Shown: positions 34,296 through 46,187, numbered from the stretch's first letter. The stretch: 64,000 nucleotides of DNA from Chaenocephalus aceratus (GCA_023974075.1 CM043789.1:34860659-34924658); one strand, 5' to 3'. Translations and numbers: made by a program. Notes: a model not told the origin generated them from the sequence alone.

Positions 34296-34590
34296 ATAAG
34301 ATAAGAAAAGATGGACCTTTATTGATCCCCGTAGGGACATGCAGGTGTTATAGCAGCAACAGAATAGGACAGAAACAGAGATAGTACACATGGGATAATA
34401 AGAATCCAAATGAAATAATAAAAAAAAGAATAAACATGTAGTAATAGTATGAATAGAAATAACAAAAATGACATGAACATGTGAAGGTACACATATATTC
34501 TAAAAACATGGCATGTATTTTAAGCCTGGGTGAGGGATCATTGGGTTGTCCGTCCCGCTGTACAAATTAAATTGGGCAATAAAAATACTT
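34296..34590 (-). repeat. LINE 3'-end-like repeat ('tttattgatcccc')
   Basis: The phrase gacctttattgatccccgta followed by AT-rich sequence matches the tail of a common fish non-LTR element. A related piece lies at 56,225-56,340. Confidence 0.5.
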
Positions 34591-35815
34591 GACTTGACAC
34601 ACCCTTATCTGGTCAGGAAGATTCTAGCACCCAGGAATGCAAATTATCAATATTTGTATTCAAAACATACAAGCTGCCGACACAACTGACGGTGGTCCGT
34701 TCCTTCTTAGTTCACAGATTTTATTTTTTCTCTGTGACGTGGAAGAGGCCAAAAAGAGTATGTTCTCAAGTCCATTTTTTTTTCAATCCACGTCACTCCA
34801 CAGAAGAAGGGGGCGGCGTGAAAATACCTGGGAAATAGCAACATGACAAGAGGGTCACATTTCTCTCCCAATGTTTATGCGCACAGTTTGCTACCATACC
34901 ATTATAAAGATTAACAAGGGGCATTCTTCCCCCTCCACCACCACAGGTTAGTGAGCCAAACTATCTGCCTATAGTCTTTCTGCACAGCTTACCTACCTAA
35001 CACTACGATGCCTTCAGGAGAAGAAGCAGTGGAGAATTGATCAATTCCCTGAATGACTTGATCTTTTGTGACAGATTGGAATACGCTGGGTCTGTTGGAG
35101 CAACCTGTGAGGGAAGATCAACAGGTGAGCAAAACACACACATGTTTAATGGGTTGTCAGTGTAGCATTTAGCATTTGTGTTGTGTTTGTATGCAAAGGT
35201 AGTATTTTTGATAAACACATCGGGGCTCCACTTGTATTTAAAAAAAGAAGGTCTATTAAAAAAAGAAAGAAAAGTAGCCTAAATGAAAAACAAAATTCAG
35301 ACGGTACACTTACCAATTCCAATTTCCACCCAATGAAATCTTTCTTTAGACTAGAGGGCTAAATATTGATGAAGTAGAAGACCAGCAATTGTTTTGCTCG
35401 AGTGTGTAAGCTCAATGCCTTGTAATCAGGCTATTGCCATTTTATAGAAACAGTAATCTGATTGCGTCTTTTTTTTGGTGTAACTGTAACAAAAGGCATC
35501 TTGATTATATTCCCATTACAGGTCATCCGTTACTCCCAAGGCCTGTGTATATGTAGCAACACTATAACGAATAATGTGTCACTAATGTTAGCTTTTAAGG
35601 AACTTAAATGAACTTTAATGAACCCTGTTTCAGCCTGACCACAATGCAATGCATTGTTGAGTCACAATAAATGTGAGGTTATAAAAGTGCATTTATATGG
35701 GTTTAAGTCGATATTTGAATTTGTTTAATATACAGAGAGTGTACAAAACTGTGATGCATTACATTGTTGACTTGGGTAATTATATGATGATTTTTCAAAA
35801 CGTTCATTTTTTCAT
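34591..35815. other. Unassigned intergenic DNA
   Basis: I see no coding exon, RNA gene or clear TE terminus here. The short open frames on both strands lack motifs. Confidence 0.5.
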
Positions 35816-35817
35816 TT

Positions 35818-36134
35818 CAAACCTTTATTTATTCAGATTGGTCCCATTGAGATCATAGATCTCTTTTTCAAGGGAGACCTGCAGCATATAGATTCCACAT
35901 GAAACATAAAACAATAAAGGACATTACACATTATATTTACAGGATACATAGTTATAGACATTTACAAGTGCCCATTGTATCAGCAAGCATTTCATTTAGC
36001 CTAGCTTTAAAAACATGCAGAGGAATGAGATTGCTCAGTTTCAATTCTTGCTGAAGATTGTTCCAAGCAAGTGGAGCTGCGCACATAAAAGCTGTCTTAC
36101 CGAAGACAGTCCTTGCTCTTGGCACATCTAACAA
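35818..36134 (-). mobile_element. LINE C-terminal fragment
   Basis: The minus strand encodes LLDVPRARTVFGKTAF, APLAWNNLQQELK and LIPLHVFKARL (35,952-36,134), the extreme C-terminus common to fish LINE ORF2 proteins. The 3' UTR follows, with ggtctcccttgaaaaagag (minus) and aataaaggttt. It is heavily 5'-truncated. Confidence 0.65.
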
Positions 36135-36491
36135 GACTACATCATGTGACCTCAGACAATAGCTGCTTGCAACTCTCTGTGTGATCAGAGAGCAGATATA
36201 ATACAGGAGTTTACAACGTATTCATTAACTTGGCCAGAAGGCAACATGCTTAGAGCAGATGATTGACTGACTCTTATCAGCACTCTGCACTGTGGCTCAA
36301 ACTGCTTCTGGTTCTTGTCCAGTGAGAGTACATTAAGTTAGCCAGTTATTTCTCATGTCATAATGGTGCTTTTTTGAATAAGGTTCCTGCAGTTACTTTG
36401 GATGTGAAATCCGCAAGAAAAGCCTGATCTTGGACAACCATAGTCTCGAGTAGTCGGTGAGTTTTCTTTCTTTTATTGTTTTCTTTTTCTT

Positions 36492-36655
36492 ACAGAATCA
36501 ATGTTTTTGCTATCAAGTTCATATTTGGGTATTTATGATATTTCCATATGTTTGATTCACAATAACAATGATTACAGAATCAATGTTTTTGCTATCAAGT
36601 TCATATTTGGGTGTTTATGATATGTTTGATTCACACTAACTGATTCACAAAAACA
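36492..36655 (+). repeat. Two-copy tandem duplication, 82-bp period
   Basis: acagaatcaatgtttttgct at 36,492 recurs at 36,574 with the same following sequence (atcaagttcatatttgggt). The copies are almost identical apart from a small internal deletion. Confidence 0.8.
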
Positions 36656-37993
36656 TAGTTTTCTGTCGGTGACACTCACAGCGGGAAGGTCAATTTTTAA
36701 ACGCAGCAGCTGACATCAGTTTTAAGGACCATGCACCACAGGGGAAACAGTTATCTGAGATAAACAAATGTAGGGCATGAGATATGGAAATAACTTTGGT
36801 ATTTTGAATCAATAGTGACTGTAATCACCTTCTGATTTAGGACACATGATTCAAGGGCAGGATTACTCAACATAAATAGAGTACAGTGCTGTAGAATATG
36901 TACATAGTCAGTTCAGGTAAATAAACTGGAGATAGTACAGTTATAGTACTTGCTCTACACTGTGGAAAAACACAAAGGATACGGTATCTATGATGACATA
37001 CAGTTCAGTATTTTTGAAATATGATACACAGAGAGCACACGTCATTATATGTTCCATAAACTTGTTCAAAATGTATGGGTGAAATTTAAATATAAATACA
37101 AGACCCTTATTTGATACCCTCTGCCCAGGGGTTCTGTTCCCACTGACAATAAACCTTCTGTTACCTAGACTACAGGGTAGGTCACGCAGAGGGTGTCCGG
37201 TTTACAAGCCTGAGTTTCATTACTTGTGCCATCTCTTTTTTCCCATGGCAGTTCTTATAATTATACACTTGCTCTATCCTCCAGTCTAGCCCAAACACCA
37301 AATATGTCATGTTTTGACTCTGTTAATTATACTTCAAGTAGTCTTTCATGCGGTTTCCACAAGGCAGAGTTGGTGGCTCACTCACATGTTTGTAATAAAG
37401 ATAGCTTCCTACAAAATAATCAATGTGAAGCCAAGGGAGAATAAAGCATCCATTGATCCGGGTAAAAGCTGCCTGAGGAGAGGTTTTTTTTCTTTTTTTT
37501 TCTTGGATTAAAGACCAAACTTTTGTGCTGTTTTTATGCAACGAGCTGTAGTCTGTGTGCTAAAGCTCCACCAGCGGCAGGAACTCTTTCCTCCTCTTTG
37601 TGAGAATGCCCTTGTCGCTGCATTTATCAGGAATTCAGCTGGTAGAGCAGAGCTTTATTCTGTCGTTGACTCAATCTAGATACTCTGTGATCTGAGGACG
37701 TTTCTCTGGACTTTGCATTGAGTTAGGTGGGGTGGGGGGTGGGGGGATTTAGGGGTGCTTCAAGGAATGATGCAGGACAATGGAGCATGGGTACTCTGGA
37801 TGGACACCCTCCATTGTTCCACTCATAGTAGGAGATCTTCTTCCAATATGGTATCTGTACATTAGGATTCAAACGTTGCAACTTCAACATCGACTCAGTG
37901 CCAGGATGTAAACACTATTCTAAGTAAGTACAAGAGTTGCTTTCATATTGATTATTGATAGTGAAAGTAGTGAGCTATTGTCCTCATGTGTGA
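36656..37993. other. Unassigned intergenic DNA
   Basis: No gene or clear TE recognised. The 37,220-37,540 open frames on both strands lack known motifs. A G-rich tract lies near 37,728-37,750. Confidence 0.5.
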
Positions 37994-38001
37994 CTCATGG
38001 T

Positions 38002-38512
38002 CAGAGGTGAAAGAAGTACTCAGATCTTGTACTTGAGTAAAAGTAGAAGTACCAGAGTGTTGGAATACTCTGTAACTAGTAAAAGTCTTGCAATCAAAAA
38101 TGTTACTCAAGTAAAAACATATTAGCATCACAATATACTTAAAGTACCAAAAGTAAAAGTACTCATTATGCAGATTGGCCCATTTCAGAATAATATATAT
38201 TGTATATTTGGAACATAATTATTGATGTGTTTGTCAAAGCTGGTAAAGGTGGCATTTATGTTTAATTGATTTACTTCTGGGTAGCTTGTGAATTTAATCC
38301 AGTTGTTTATAATTCACATTATGAATCATAATCTGCAATGTAATTAAAGGTATTAATGTAATGGAGTAAAAGTACACTATTTTACCTCTGAATTGTTGTG
38401 GAGTAGAAGTATAAAGTAAAATAAAATTGAAATCAAGTAAAGTACAAGTACCTCAAAAGTGTACTTAAGTGCAGTACTTGATTAAATGTAGGCTACTCAG
38501 TTACTTCCACTG
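38002..38512 (+). mobile_element. hAT MITE, 'acttgagtaaa' family, complete
   Basis: A 511-bp element from CAGAGGTGAAAG to CTTCCACTG, flanked by a perfect 8-bp duplication ctcatggt (37,994-38,001; 38,513-38,520). It is the best-preserved copy of this family here and shows its hAT nature (CAG..CTG ends, 8-bp duplication). Confidence 0.9.
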
Positions 38513-38699
38513 CTCATGGTTTACTTTACAGAGAAGAAGAGGGCTCAAGGGCAAGTTGTTTTCGGAAATCGTTTGATAAATCATTGAGATTTTAGTCCGG
38601 CTAACTGCACATGCAGAAATAATACTAGAGGTCCCTTAACACTGGTGGCAGCACAACAAACCATTGTCATGTGTTTGCGTGTAACAGCAGAAGCTGTTT

Positions 38700-38880
38700 C
38701 TACAACTAAGTGAAAGGAAAGCCCTCTCCTGTCAGATAACGTCAGCTCAGTGAGGTAAAGGACTCTCTCAGTGTTTAGATAGTTAACTTTAATCTAAGTT
38801 ATCTCAGTGGGTCTCAAAACAGTTTGATCACCATTTATGTAAACAAGTATTTCCCAGGCACACCTTCATATGATCATTAT
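38700..38880 (+). repeat. Dispersed repeat related to 11.8 kb
   Basis: Shares cagctcagtgaggtaaagga, tttagatagtt and ctaagttatctcagtgggtc with 11,830-12,000. The family is unknown. Confidence 0.5.
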
Positions 38881-40284
38881 AGTTAGGCCATAAAACAATA
38901 AGAGAATAAATGAAAAACAGGTATGAAATATATATGACAGTAAAACAAGAATACAGTCTAAAGTATGGGCTCAGAACAGTCTCATAATACACACATGCAC
39001 ACAGAAGGATTCAGACTTGTGTTTTTCAATGCAAACACAAATGTGTTCCGTTTTCATATACATGTAAATAAAATCCAAATACAGAAAAAAGTTTTACATA
39101 TGTATTTTTGATCCACACACATTTGTTTTCCGTTTAAAACCGCTGCACCTGCAAACACAACCGCTTTCTGTGATCGCTGTGCATTCGTGTGTGGCAGCGC
39201 TTGAGACTCCCCTGACGGTTAGCCGATTCGTACTTGTAATTTGTTCTATCTATAGCCAATCAGATGTCTCCTCAATTCTAAACCGAGCACATGAGCTCTG
39301 CCGAATCCTATGGGTGCACGTCATGACATCACGGACCCTACATCCATTTATATATACAGTCTATGGTTGCGTTCCGATAATCCAAAAATTAGCTCCTAAA
39401 TTCTAACCCTATCTCCTATTCCTTGACCTGTGAAACGTCATGGGGTTAAGGGATAGTGGATAGGAGAATTCAAAAGGACTTAGGAGAAGAGACTGCGGTA
39501 CTTTAGAGCAGTGGTTCTCAAAGTGGGGTCCGCGACCCCCCGGGGGTCCGTGGCACTCTGCCAGGGGGTCCGTGAAAAGTTTTCAGATTCATTCATTTAA
39601 ATTATCATGATATCATTTTTTTTTTCAACAAATAATATATATATTTTTTAATCTAAAATAGTTCATAGATTACATTCTAATCTAACAAATAGCAAATAGC
39701 TACATTTAAAAATCAAGCGCGTCACCCGTTACCGTGGAAACAACAATAACTGTTACGTCATTCAGAGAGCGCCGCTGCAAGCATCATAGAGATATAACAC
39801 GGCTAGCATACTACGAAGATGGACAGATTTTTAAAACGACCGGTTACGGCTACAAATGAAGTAAATGAAAAACAAAAAACAAAAGTAAGGAAATACGATG
39901 AGGAGTATCTCCAATATGGATTTATTGAAGTGGAAGGGAAACCGAAATGTCTGATATGCCTGGTGTCTTGCCAATGAGGCGATGAAGCCTGCCAAATTGA
40001 AGAGGCACCTCGAGACCAAGCATCCAGATTATGTAAAAAAAGACCGGGCTTTTTTTGAGAGGAAGGGCGAGGACTACCGCCAGCAACAACAACGGATGGT
40101 TAATGTTACGTCTGTTTCTGCTAAAGCGCAGCGGGCCTCCTACCTGGTAGCGCAGAGGATTGCTAAGGCGCGAAAGCCCCACACAATAGCGGAGGAACTG
40201 CTGCTCCCTGCTGCGGTGGATCTGTGTGAGGTGATGGTGGGGAAAGATGCGGCTGCCAAATTGAGAAGTGTACCTCTGTCAAAT

Positions 40285-42390
40285 CAGACCCGGCGGCAGA
40301 CATATGTCTCTGGGCGGGCATTTGATGTACCAGGGCGGGGCGGGCGGGGCGGGGGCGGGGGGGCGGGCGGGGCGGGGCCCACCCCGAAACTTACATTTCC
40401 CGGGAAAACTGAATTGTGAAAGAGCTGACATGCTGACAACCCAACGCCTGGGGGGTCTGGGGAGATTCTCCCCCAGGAGATTTTTTGAAATACTAACATA
40501 AAATACACATTCTGGTCCTCTCTTGAGAAGAAAAATAAATAAATCTATTACTACACAAGATATTTAAAAAAAAATGAATGCCATTTCAGTTTTTTGTTAC
40601 TTTGTTCTGAAAGCTGAACCTGCTGCTCCTCACAGAGAGAAGAGGGAAGAGGCTGTAAATTACTTTACATTGTGGATAAGGGTGGATTGCCCCCATTGTT
40701 CTGTGTGTCAAAATGAAAGACAGCCATCAATCATCAAACCGTGGGGTCTTATTTAATTACGTGTTGATTTCTATCAACACGTAATGTTGTATCGATGTAT
40801 ATAGAGATGTACTGTAACTACAGCAAAAATATTCTCCGTCGGGACTTCCTGCAACAACACCACGTCGTTATCTTGATTCTGATTGGCCAGAAGACATTAT
40901 CAAAGATGTTCTATTGAGAAGATGATCACTACGTGACAAAAGTTTTCAAACCGTTTCTAGTCTTCGGTATTTCCAGACAAGTGACTGCTGAAATCAATCT
41001 TACGAACTGCTGTCTGTGCAATTTACTCCGCGCGAGTTGGCGGACTTTATTTAGCTTACTTTAAAATCATTTTTCATGGTGGGGCTAAGCCATTTATTGG
41101 TATGGCTGTAGCCAGGGTTGGGTTGTAACGGAATACATGTAACGGCGTTACGTAATCAGAATACAAAAATCAAGTAACTGTATTCAGCTCGCGTTACATT
41201 TGAAAAACGAGTAATCTGATTACAGTTACTTTCGTAAACCTGAAGTGAATACATTTTGGATTACTTATTGGAATTATTGGTGGAAAGATTGCCTCACAAC
41301 ATTTAATATTCATTACTAAAGGTACAGCGGAATCACAGCGCACAAAACCTATTACCGCCGCAGATGGGCCAAAAAAGCGTTTGAAAAAAAAATCGCGGGT
41401 CCGCTCGCTCTGAAACAATAACAACGAAACATGGAGGAACAAAAGTCTGCGTTTAAATCGCGTGTGTGTATATAGAGGTGTGTGTGGTTAAAACACATCA
41501 GCTTGCGGTCGCTCTTTAGCCTTACTAATGATTATTTCTGAAGGTGAAGGCGGTGCGAAAGGCGGTGCAAGCTCGTCTTCTCAGAGGCTGAGTTAACCCT
41601 CCCGCTGCCTCCTGGCGCTGCAGAGATGTCATGAAGTGAAGCAGGTTTTCCTTCTATAAAACAGCTACGGGCAGCAGATACCGTGAGAGTCACAGACATG
41701 AATTCATAGATCAAGGCAGACTGGTGCACACACTCTCCTCTCCTGTTTTGCCGATTAGGTGCTTAAACAAATATAGCTCTACACCCCTGGCCGAAATGTC
41801 CTTAAAATGAAGTCCGAGTTCGACATTTTAATTCATGTCCTGCCAACACTGGCAGGACAGAAGGCGACACGCCCTTTCTAAGCCGTGTCCCTCACTCACT
41901 CCTCACATCACAAGCTGCATCCCCAACAAGTGTATTATGTTGTTAAATCGTTTCAGATGTGATGTTTCAGTTGTGCTCTTGATAAGCCATTAAAACAGTA
42001 AAAACACCTTCAGTTTCCTTTTGCTTTTTGTGTCTCCTGTTCACCAAAACATACCCATTTTAGATGGAAAAAGAAAGTAATCCAAAAGTAATCTAAAAGT
42101 AATCTGATTACGTTACTTTTTAAAGACACGTAACTGTAACTGTATTCGGATTACTTTCAGAGCCATGTAATCAGTAATCAGTAACTGATTACATTTACAA
42201 AGTAACCCTCCCAACCCTGGCTGTAGCCTACCCAAGTATACCCTGGCGCCGCCACTGAACATAATAATAAAACAATTAAAATGTTGTATTCAGCCCTGAT
42301 TAAAACAGCGGGCCCAAATCCTGGATGGTCGGGCCCAAATCCTGGATGGACGGCCCGGCCCCATGGGGCCCGCCCATGACGCCGGGTCTG
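40285..42390. mobile_element. Non-autonomous hAT (nest 1, level 3)
   Basis: Perfect 11-bp terminal repeats CAGACCCGGCG / CGCCGGGTCTG and an 8-bp duplication tgtcaaat (40,277-40,284; 42,391-42,398). Subterminal parts are very GC-rich (40,331-40,381 and 42,310-42,375). It was inserted into the transposase ORF of the surrounding hAT, and is itself interrupted at 41,113-42,219. No own transposase is seen. Confidence 0.93.
41113..42219. mobile_element. hAT MITE (nest 1, level 4)
   Basis: Perfect 10-bp terminal repeats CAGGGTTGGG / CCCAACCCTG and an 8-bp duplication gctgtagc (41,105-41,112; 42,220-42,227). Subterminal regions are full of gtaatctgattac-type palindromes. It is 1,107 bp and non-coding, and must be the youngest insertion of this nest. 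Confidence 0.93.
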
Positions 42391-43688
42391 TGTCAAATGA
42401 CACCATCAGACGACGAATTGAGGACATGTCTGCTGATATCAAATCACAACTGCTGGAAAGACTGAGAGGGTCTAAATTCGCGGTTCAATTGGATGAGTCC
42501 ACTGATGTGTCCGGCTCTGCGCAGCTCATCGCGCTGGTTCGCTACCCGTGGGAAGGAAGGATTCAGGAAGGATTTTTTATTTTGTCAAGAGTTTACGGGC
42601 GAGCAACAGGTGAGGAGATTTTCAATGTTATAGATATGTTCATGGAGACTGGCAATGTGAGTTGGGAGAATTGCATTGCGATTTGCACGGATGGGGCAGC
42701 TGCCATGACCGGACGCAAGAGTGGGATGGTTGCTCGTGCCAAGGAGCGCAATCCAATGATGATAGCTACCCACTGCATGCTGCACAGGCAGGCTCTGGCG
42801 TCAAAATCATTGAGTCCTGAGCTACACTCCGTTCTCAGCACGGTGGTATCTGTGGTCAACCACATCAAGTGTAAGCCACTGCAGTCCCGTTTATTCGGCC
42901 AGCTCTGCAGGGAGATGGGCGTAGGACAGGACACCCTGCTGTTCCATTCAGAGGTGCGTTGGCTCTCCCGTGGAAAAGTGCTACAGCGGGTGTACGAACT
43001 GCGCTCAGAGCTGTGTGAGTTCATCCAGAATGACAAGCCAACCACTGCAGCACTCTTCTCGGACCCCGAATGGATCGCACAGCTCGCCTACCTCGCAGAT
43101 GTGTTCAACTTATTGAACGATCTCAGTTTGTCCGTTCAAGGCAGATATGCCTCTATCCTGGAGGTAAGCGACAAAATCAAGGCATGTTCCCCCAACTCAC
43201 AGAGTTTTTGGACACAAACCAAATACCAGCTGAGATTGTGAAAAATACAATCGGTTCGCATCTTGCCTCCCTTGGTGACTATTTCACTGACGTTGACACC
43301 GATGCCTGGGACTGGGTGGGCGACCCCTTCGTTGCCCATACATCAGCGCGGGGTCTCAGTGGAAAAGCAGAGGAGGAGCTGTTGGACCTGGCATGTGACG
43401 GGACGCTGAGAATCCGGTTCGGCCAAGGGGGGCATGTGGACTTTTGGCCTTCGGTTGAACAGGAGTATCCGGAAATCGCTGCTGTTGCCCTGCGGGTGTT
43501 GCTCCCCTTTCCAACCACATACCTGTGCGAGTCATCATTCTCAGCGCTGACCTCCATGAAGACCAAGTACAGGGCTCAAAAGAAGTGGAGAACGACCTAC
43601 GTGTATGCCTCTCATCTACTTCTCCAAGGATAGAAGTTGTGCAGCGAGAGACGGGCCCATATCTCACATTAATGGTAAGAGCGCGCTA

Positions 43689-43698
<10 letters not shown>

Positions 43699-43753
<55 letters not shown>

Positions 43754-43761
43754 GCGTGTGC
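43699..43761 (+). repeat. TG microsatellite
   Basis: A run of tg dinucleotides with a short cg-containing interruption (gcgcgcgcg). It lies in the 3' part of the nest 1 hAT. Confidence 0.9.
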
Positions 43762-44056
43762 AACAGAAATGTCAGATATGTTGCATTTATTGATTTAGTT
43801 TGATATGCGTGTCTTCACTTGCAGAGAGAAGCAATCTGCTTCATGGACTGCCTTGCATCACTCCAATAGTGTCCAGAGCTGGCTGCCATTACAAGTAGTA
43901 GTTTGGGATTGTAGCAATGCAGTTGCAGTTGTTTTGCAATTTACTTGATATATGTTGCAATGCAGGCATGTGTTCAATTGTTTATAGCCTGCATTTATTA
44001 TGTGATTAGACTTTTATAAATCATTTAACTAAGAGTGAAACACTTGATGTGTTATC

Positions 44057-44058
<2 letters not shown>

Positions 44059-44101
<43 letters not shown>
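44059..44101 (+). repeat. TG microsatellite
   Basis: An uninterrupted tg dinucleotide run of about 20 units in the 3' part of the nest 1 hAT. Confidence 0.9.
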
Positions 44102-44102
<1 letters not shown>

Positions 44103-44344
44103 CTGAAATGCACTTCAAATGATCACTTTTCTCTTGATTTCCCTTTGATATTTTGTTTAGGTACAGTGTTACTTGCAGCTAATTGATTGTTTTATGGGTA
44201 TTCTGTGTTGAGATGGTGCAAATATTTTTAATACATATCTAATATCTTTCTAATACATTTCTCTTGTGTTGTTCTTTCACATAACTAAGACTATAGAAGT
44301 GTAAAAAATAGGCTACGTCAGATTATTCCAAGGGACATACATGT

Positions 44345-44380
44345 CAAATCAAGTACATTTTTATTTATATAGCCCAAAAT
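44345..44380 (-). repeat. LINE 3'-tail remnant
   Basis: tttatttatatagcccaaaa followed by tcacaaat matches the tail of the LINE at 57,436-58,900. Only this short piece is present. Confidence 0.45.
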
Positions 44381-44982
44381 CACAAATCAGAATGAGGGGG
44401 TCCTTGGTGTATTCTCTATCTTGTAAAGAGTCCTTGGCTGAAAAACAATTGAGAACCTCTGCTTTAGAGAATCCGAATGCACTTTCACTATCCGACGTGT
44501 TTATGATGCTCCAGCGGACGTCATGAATGTGCGTCTGCTGCTTTGGGGAAACTATGGAAACTACAGTTTTCTATACAGCGGACTACAACATGGATGTTCA
44601 ATAAGAACCACGGACTCATCTAGAGCTGCACCGTGCTCTGATGCTGTTGTTTTATGCTTTATGAACGGGGACAACAGAGAAACATATTCTTCATGACCAA
44701 AGTTGGAATTGAAATAAAAAAGGAAAGTGAAACTTATGCACGTCACCCTCTCCCTCCAGTCCACATTAATACAAATGATCCCAATACGTATGATTGTATG
44801 AAAATATCTTAAAATCAATACAAATGTATTTATTATAAACGTTAGTCCTTACCATCAATCACTATATCATAATTCAACTTTTAAAAGTTGAACAAACCCC
44901 ACACAGCTCAGTAAAGACTGTGAGATGTTGACTTTATTTGATAATTTCGTTCATATTTCTCTTTTTGATTATAATACTGATG

Positions 44983-45477
44983 AACGTTCAGAAAAAAGCA
45001 CTTTGGCAACTTACCACATACGTTTTAAAATGCTTAATAAGCACCGTAACTTTCATGATATCATTTCTCGGTCATAATCGGTTGTTTCCGTGAACGGCCG
45101 ACTGTTGAGTGACGGCAAATGCTGCGGCTGCAAGGCATTGTGGGGCAGCATTTTCTCCTCTCCTTTCATAAAGGGAGGTCCAGTGGTTCCTAAGCTAAAG
45201 GAGGTTATAAAGGAAATTTGAAACCTCCTTTCCTTTCATTTGGAGAATTGGAACGGCACTTATCATGGCTGCCACTGAGGGACTTCCGGGTCATTTCACT
45301 TGGTTAGGAAGGTTCCTAAGCTAAATGGACTATTGGAACGCAACCTATGGTTGAACAGTTGGACGTTCACGGAAACAACCGATTATGACCGAGAAATGAT
45401 ATCATGAAAGTTACGGTGCTTATTAAGCATTTTAAAACGTATGTGGTAAGTTGCCAAAGTGCTTTTTTCTGAACGTT
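44983..45477. repeat. Perfect 114-bp inverted repeat, 267-bp spacer
   Basis: The 114 bases at 44,983-45,096 reappear as exact inverse complement at 45,364-45,477. The right edge of the outermost nest 1 element (45,345) lies in the spacer, so one arm is inside that element and the other is outside it. The perfect identity implies a recent inverted duplication or a young palindromic element. Confidence 0.85.
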
Positions 45478-45500
45478 AGGGTTAGGGTTAACCCTAACCC
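45476..45500. repeat. Head-to-head telomere-like motif
   Basis: Two TTAGGG units run directly into CCCTAACCC in opposite orientation. It abuts the right arm of the 114-bp inverted repeat. At 25 bases it could be chance, or the tip of a transposon end. Confidence 0.6.
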
Positions 45501-45680
45501 GCTTGACTGAATACACAACAAACAATGAAGATAATAGTTTTATCTGGGCTGCTTCGCTGCCAGCTGCTCCCACCGGGACCCGAAAGTGGCGTATAGCCTG
45601 TACTTCAACATCAACGAAGGTGCTCGATATATACTGTATTGAACCAATAAACTAACACAAACTAACTGTATCACTATAAC

Positions 45681-45721
<41 letters not shown>

Positions 45722-46187
45722 AAAGAATGCATCTAACGTTCCGCTGTTCATTATAATAAAAAAACAGAGCATTAAACAAACCATCATGCTCTTACTTTGA
45801 CACGAGTAGATTTGAGCCGAGACCGGCGGAGAATATGTCTCAAAATTCCGTGTGTGTAAAAAGACGATCCGCGAACAGAGATTTGAGATCCGTGAACAGA
45901 GATTTGAGATCCGCAAGCTCATTTTTGGTCGGCAAATACAAAATGGATTCACAAATGCCTGATCGAAAGTTGTCAATGTTAAAGAGATAATCACAGATCT
46001 TTTTTTTATTTGTGAAAATATTTAGCGTATTTGCAGATCCGTTTTACACTTGCACATTTATTTGTGAGTTTGCAAATCTTTTAAATGCATTTGTGGATGT
46101 TGTTTTACATTTCCAAATCACATATTTACACACAAATTATTTTTATGTTCACACAAATAATTATGAGACATATCTATGCCCATACAG
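45501..46187. other. Non-coding DNA left of the YqaJ exon
   Basis: Contains an ATG/GAT trinucleotide run (45,681-45,722) and a 21-bp tandem unit (gatccgcgaacagagatttga) repeated at 45,866-45,907 with a third partial copy. The segment before 46,187 is AT-rich and could be an intron of the YqaJ-type gene. Confidence 0.5.

Larger units (their letters stand above)
39819..43650 (+). pseudogene. hAT transposase with BED finger, broken
   Basis: Starts MDRFLKRP and has a BED-type zinc finger (KCLIC ... KLKRHLETKH). It continues to LRSVPLSN at 40,284, where another element is inserted, and resumes at 42,399 with DTIRRRIEDMS. Next come the RNase-H-like core (FAVQLDESTDVSGSAQLI, CTDGAAAMTGRKSG, ATHCMLHRQALA) and the C-terminal dimerisation region (LRVLLPFPTTYLCESSFSAL). 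It resembles the hAT lineage that gave rise to ZBED5/FAM200-like host genes. Frameshifts lie near 39,968, near 43,170-43,200 and near 43,580, besides the 2.1-kb insertion, so no intact protein can be made. Removing the insertion with one copy of the 8-bp duplication restores the frame at that point. Confidence 0.9.
39509..44461 (+). mobile_element. Autonomous-type hAT transposon, decayed (nest 1, level 2)
   Basis: Ends are CAGTGGTTCTCAAAGT and the inverse of CAGAGGTTCTCAATTG, with a perfect 8-bp duplication ctttagag (39,501-39,508; 44,462-44,469). It carries a plus-strand transposase (39,819-43,650) and is interrupted by another hAT at 40,285-42,390. The 3' part contains two TG microsatellites (43,699-43,761; 44,059-44,101). 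Confidence 0.93.
39365..45345. mobile_element. Outermost TIR element of nest 1
   Basis: The left end ggttgcgttccgataat and the right end attggaacgcaacc are inverted copies, flanked by tat on both sides (39,362-39,364; 45,346-45,348). The first 144 bases and the last 880 bases belong to this element. A hAT (39,509-44,461) fills the middle, and precise removal of it joins the two parts. No coding sequence of its own is seen. The superfamily is undetermined; a 3-bp duplication is compatible with PIF/Harbinger, but TAT is not their usual target. Confidence 0.65.

Noticed and set aside
42363..43241. Possible host ZBED/FAM200-like gene from the 292-codon frame
   Set aside because: It lies between exact hAT ends with a target duplication, and is broken by frameshifts and an insertion, so it is a transposon copy and not a domesticated gene.
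43525..43803. Frame ending in a Val-Cys repeat
   Set aside because: Produced by a TG microsatellite after the hAT transposase; only its first part is real transposase C-terminus in a shifted frame.
45674..45779. Poly-His/poly-Ile frames
   Set aside because: Translations of an ATG/GAT trinucleotide run.
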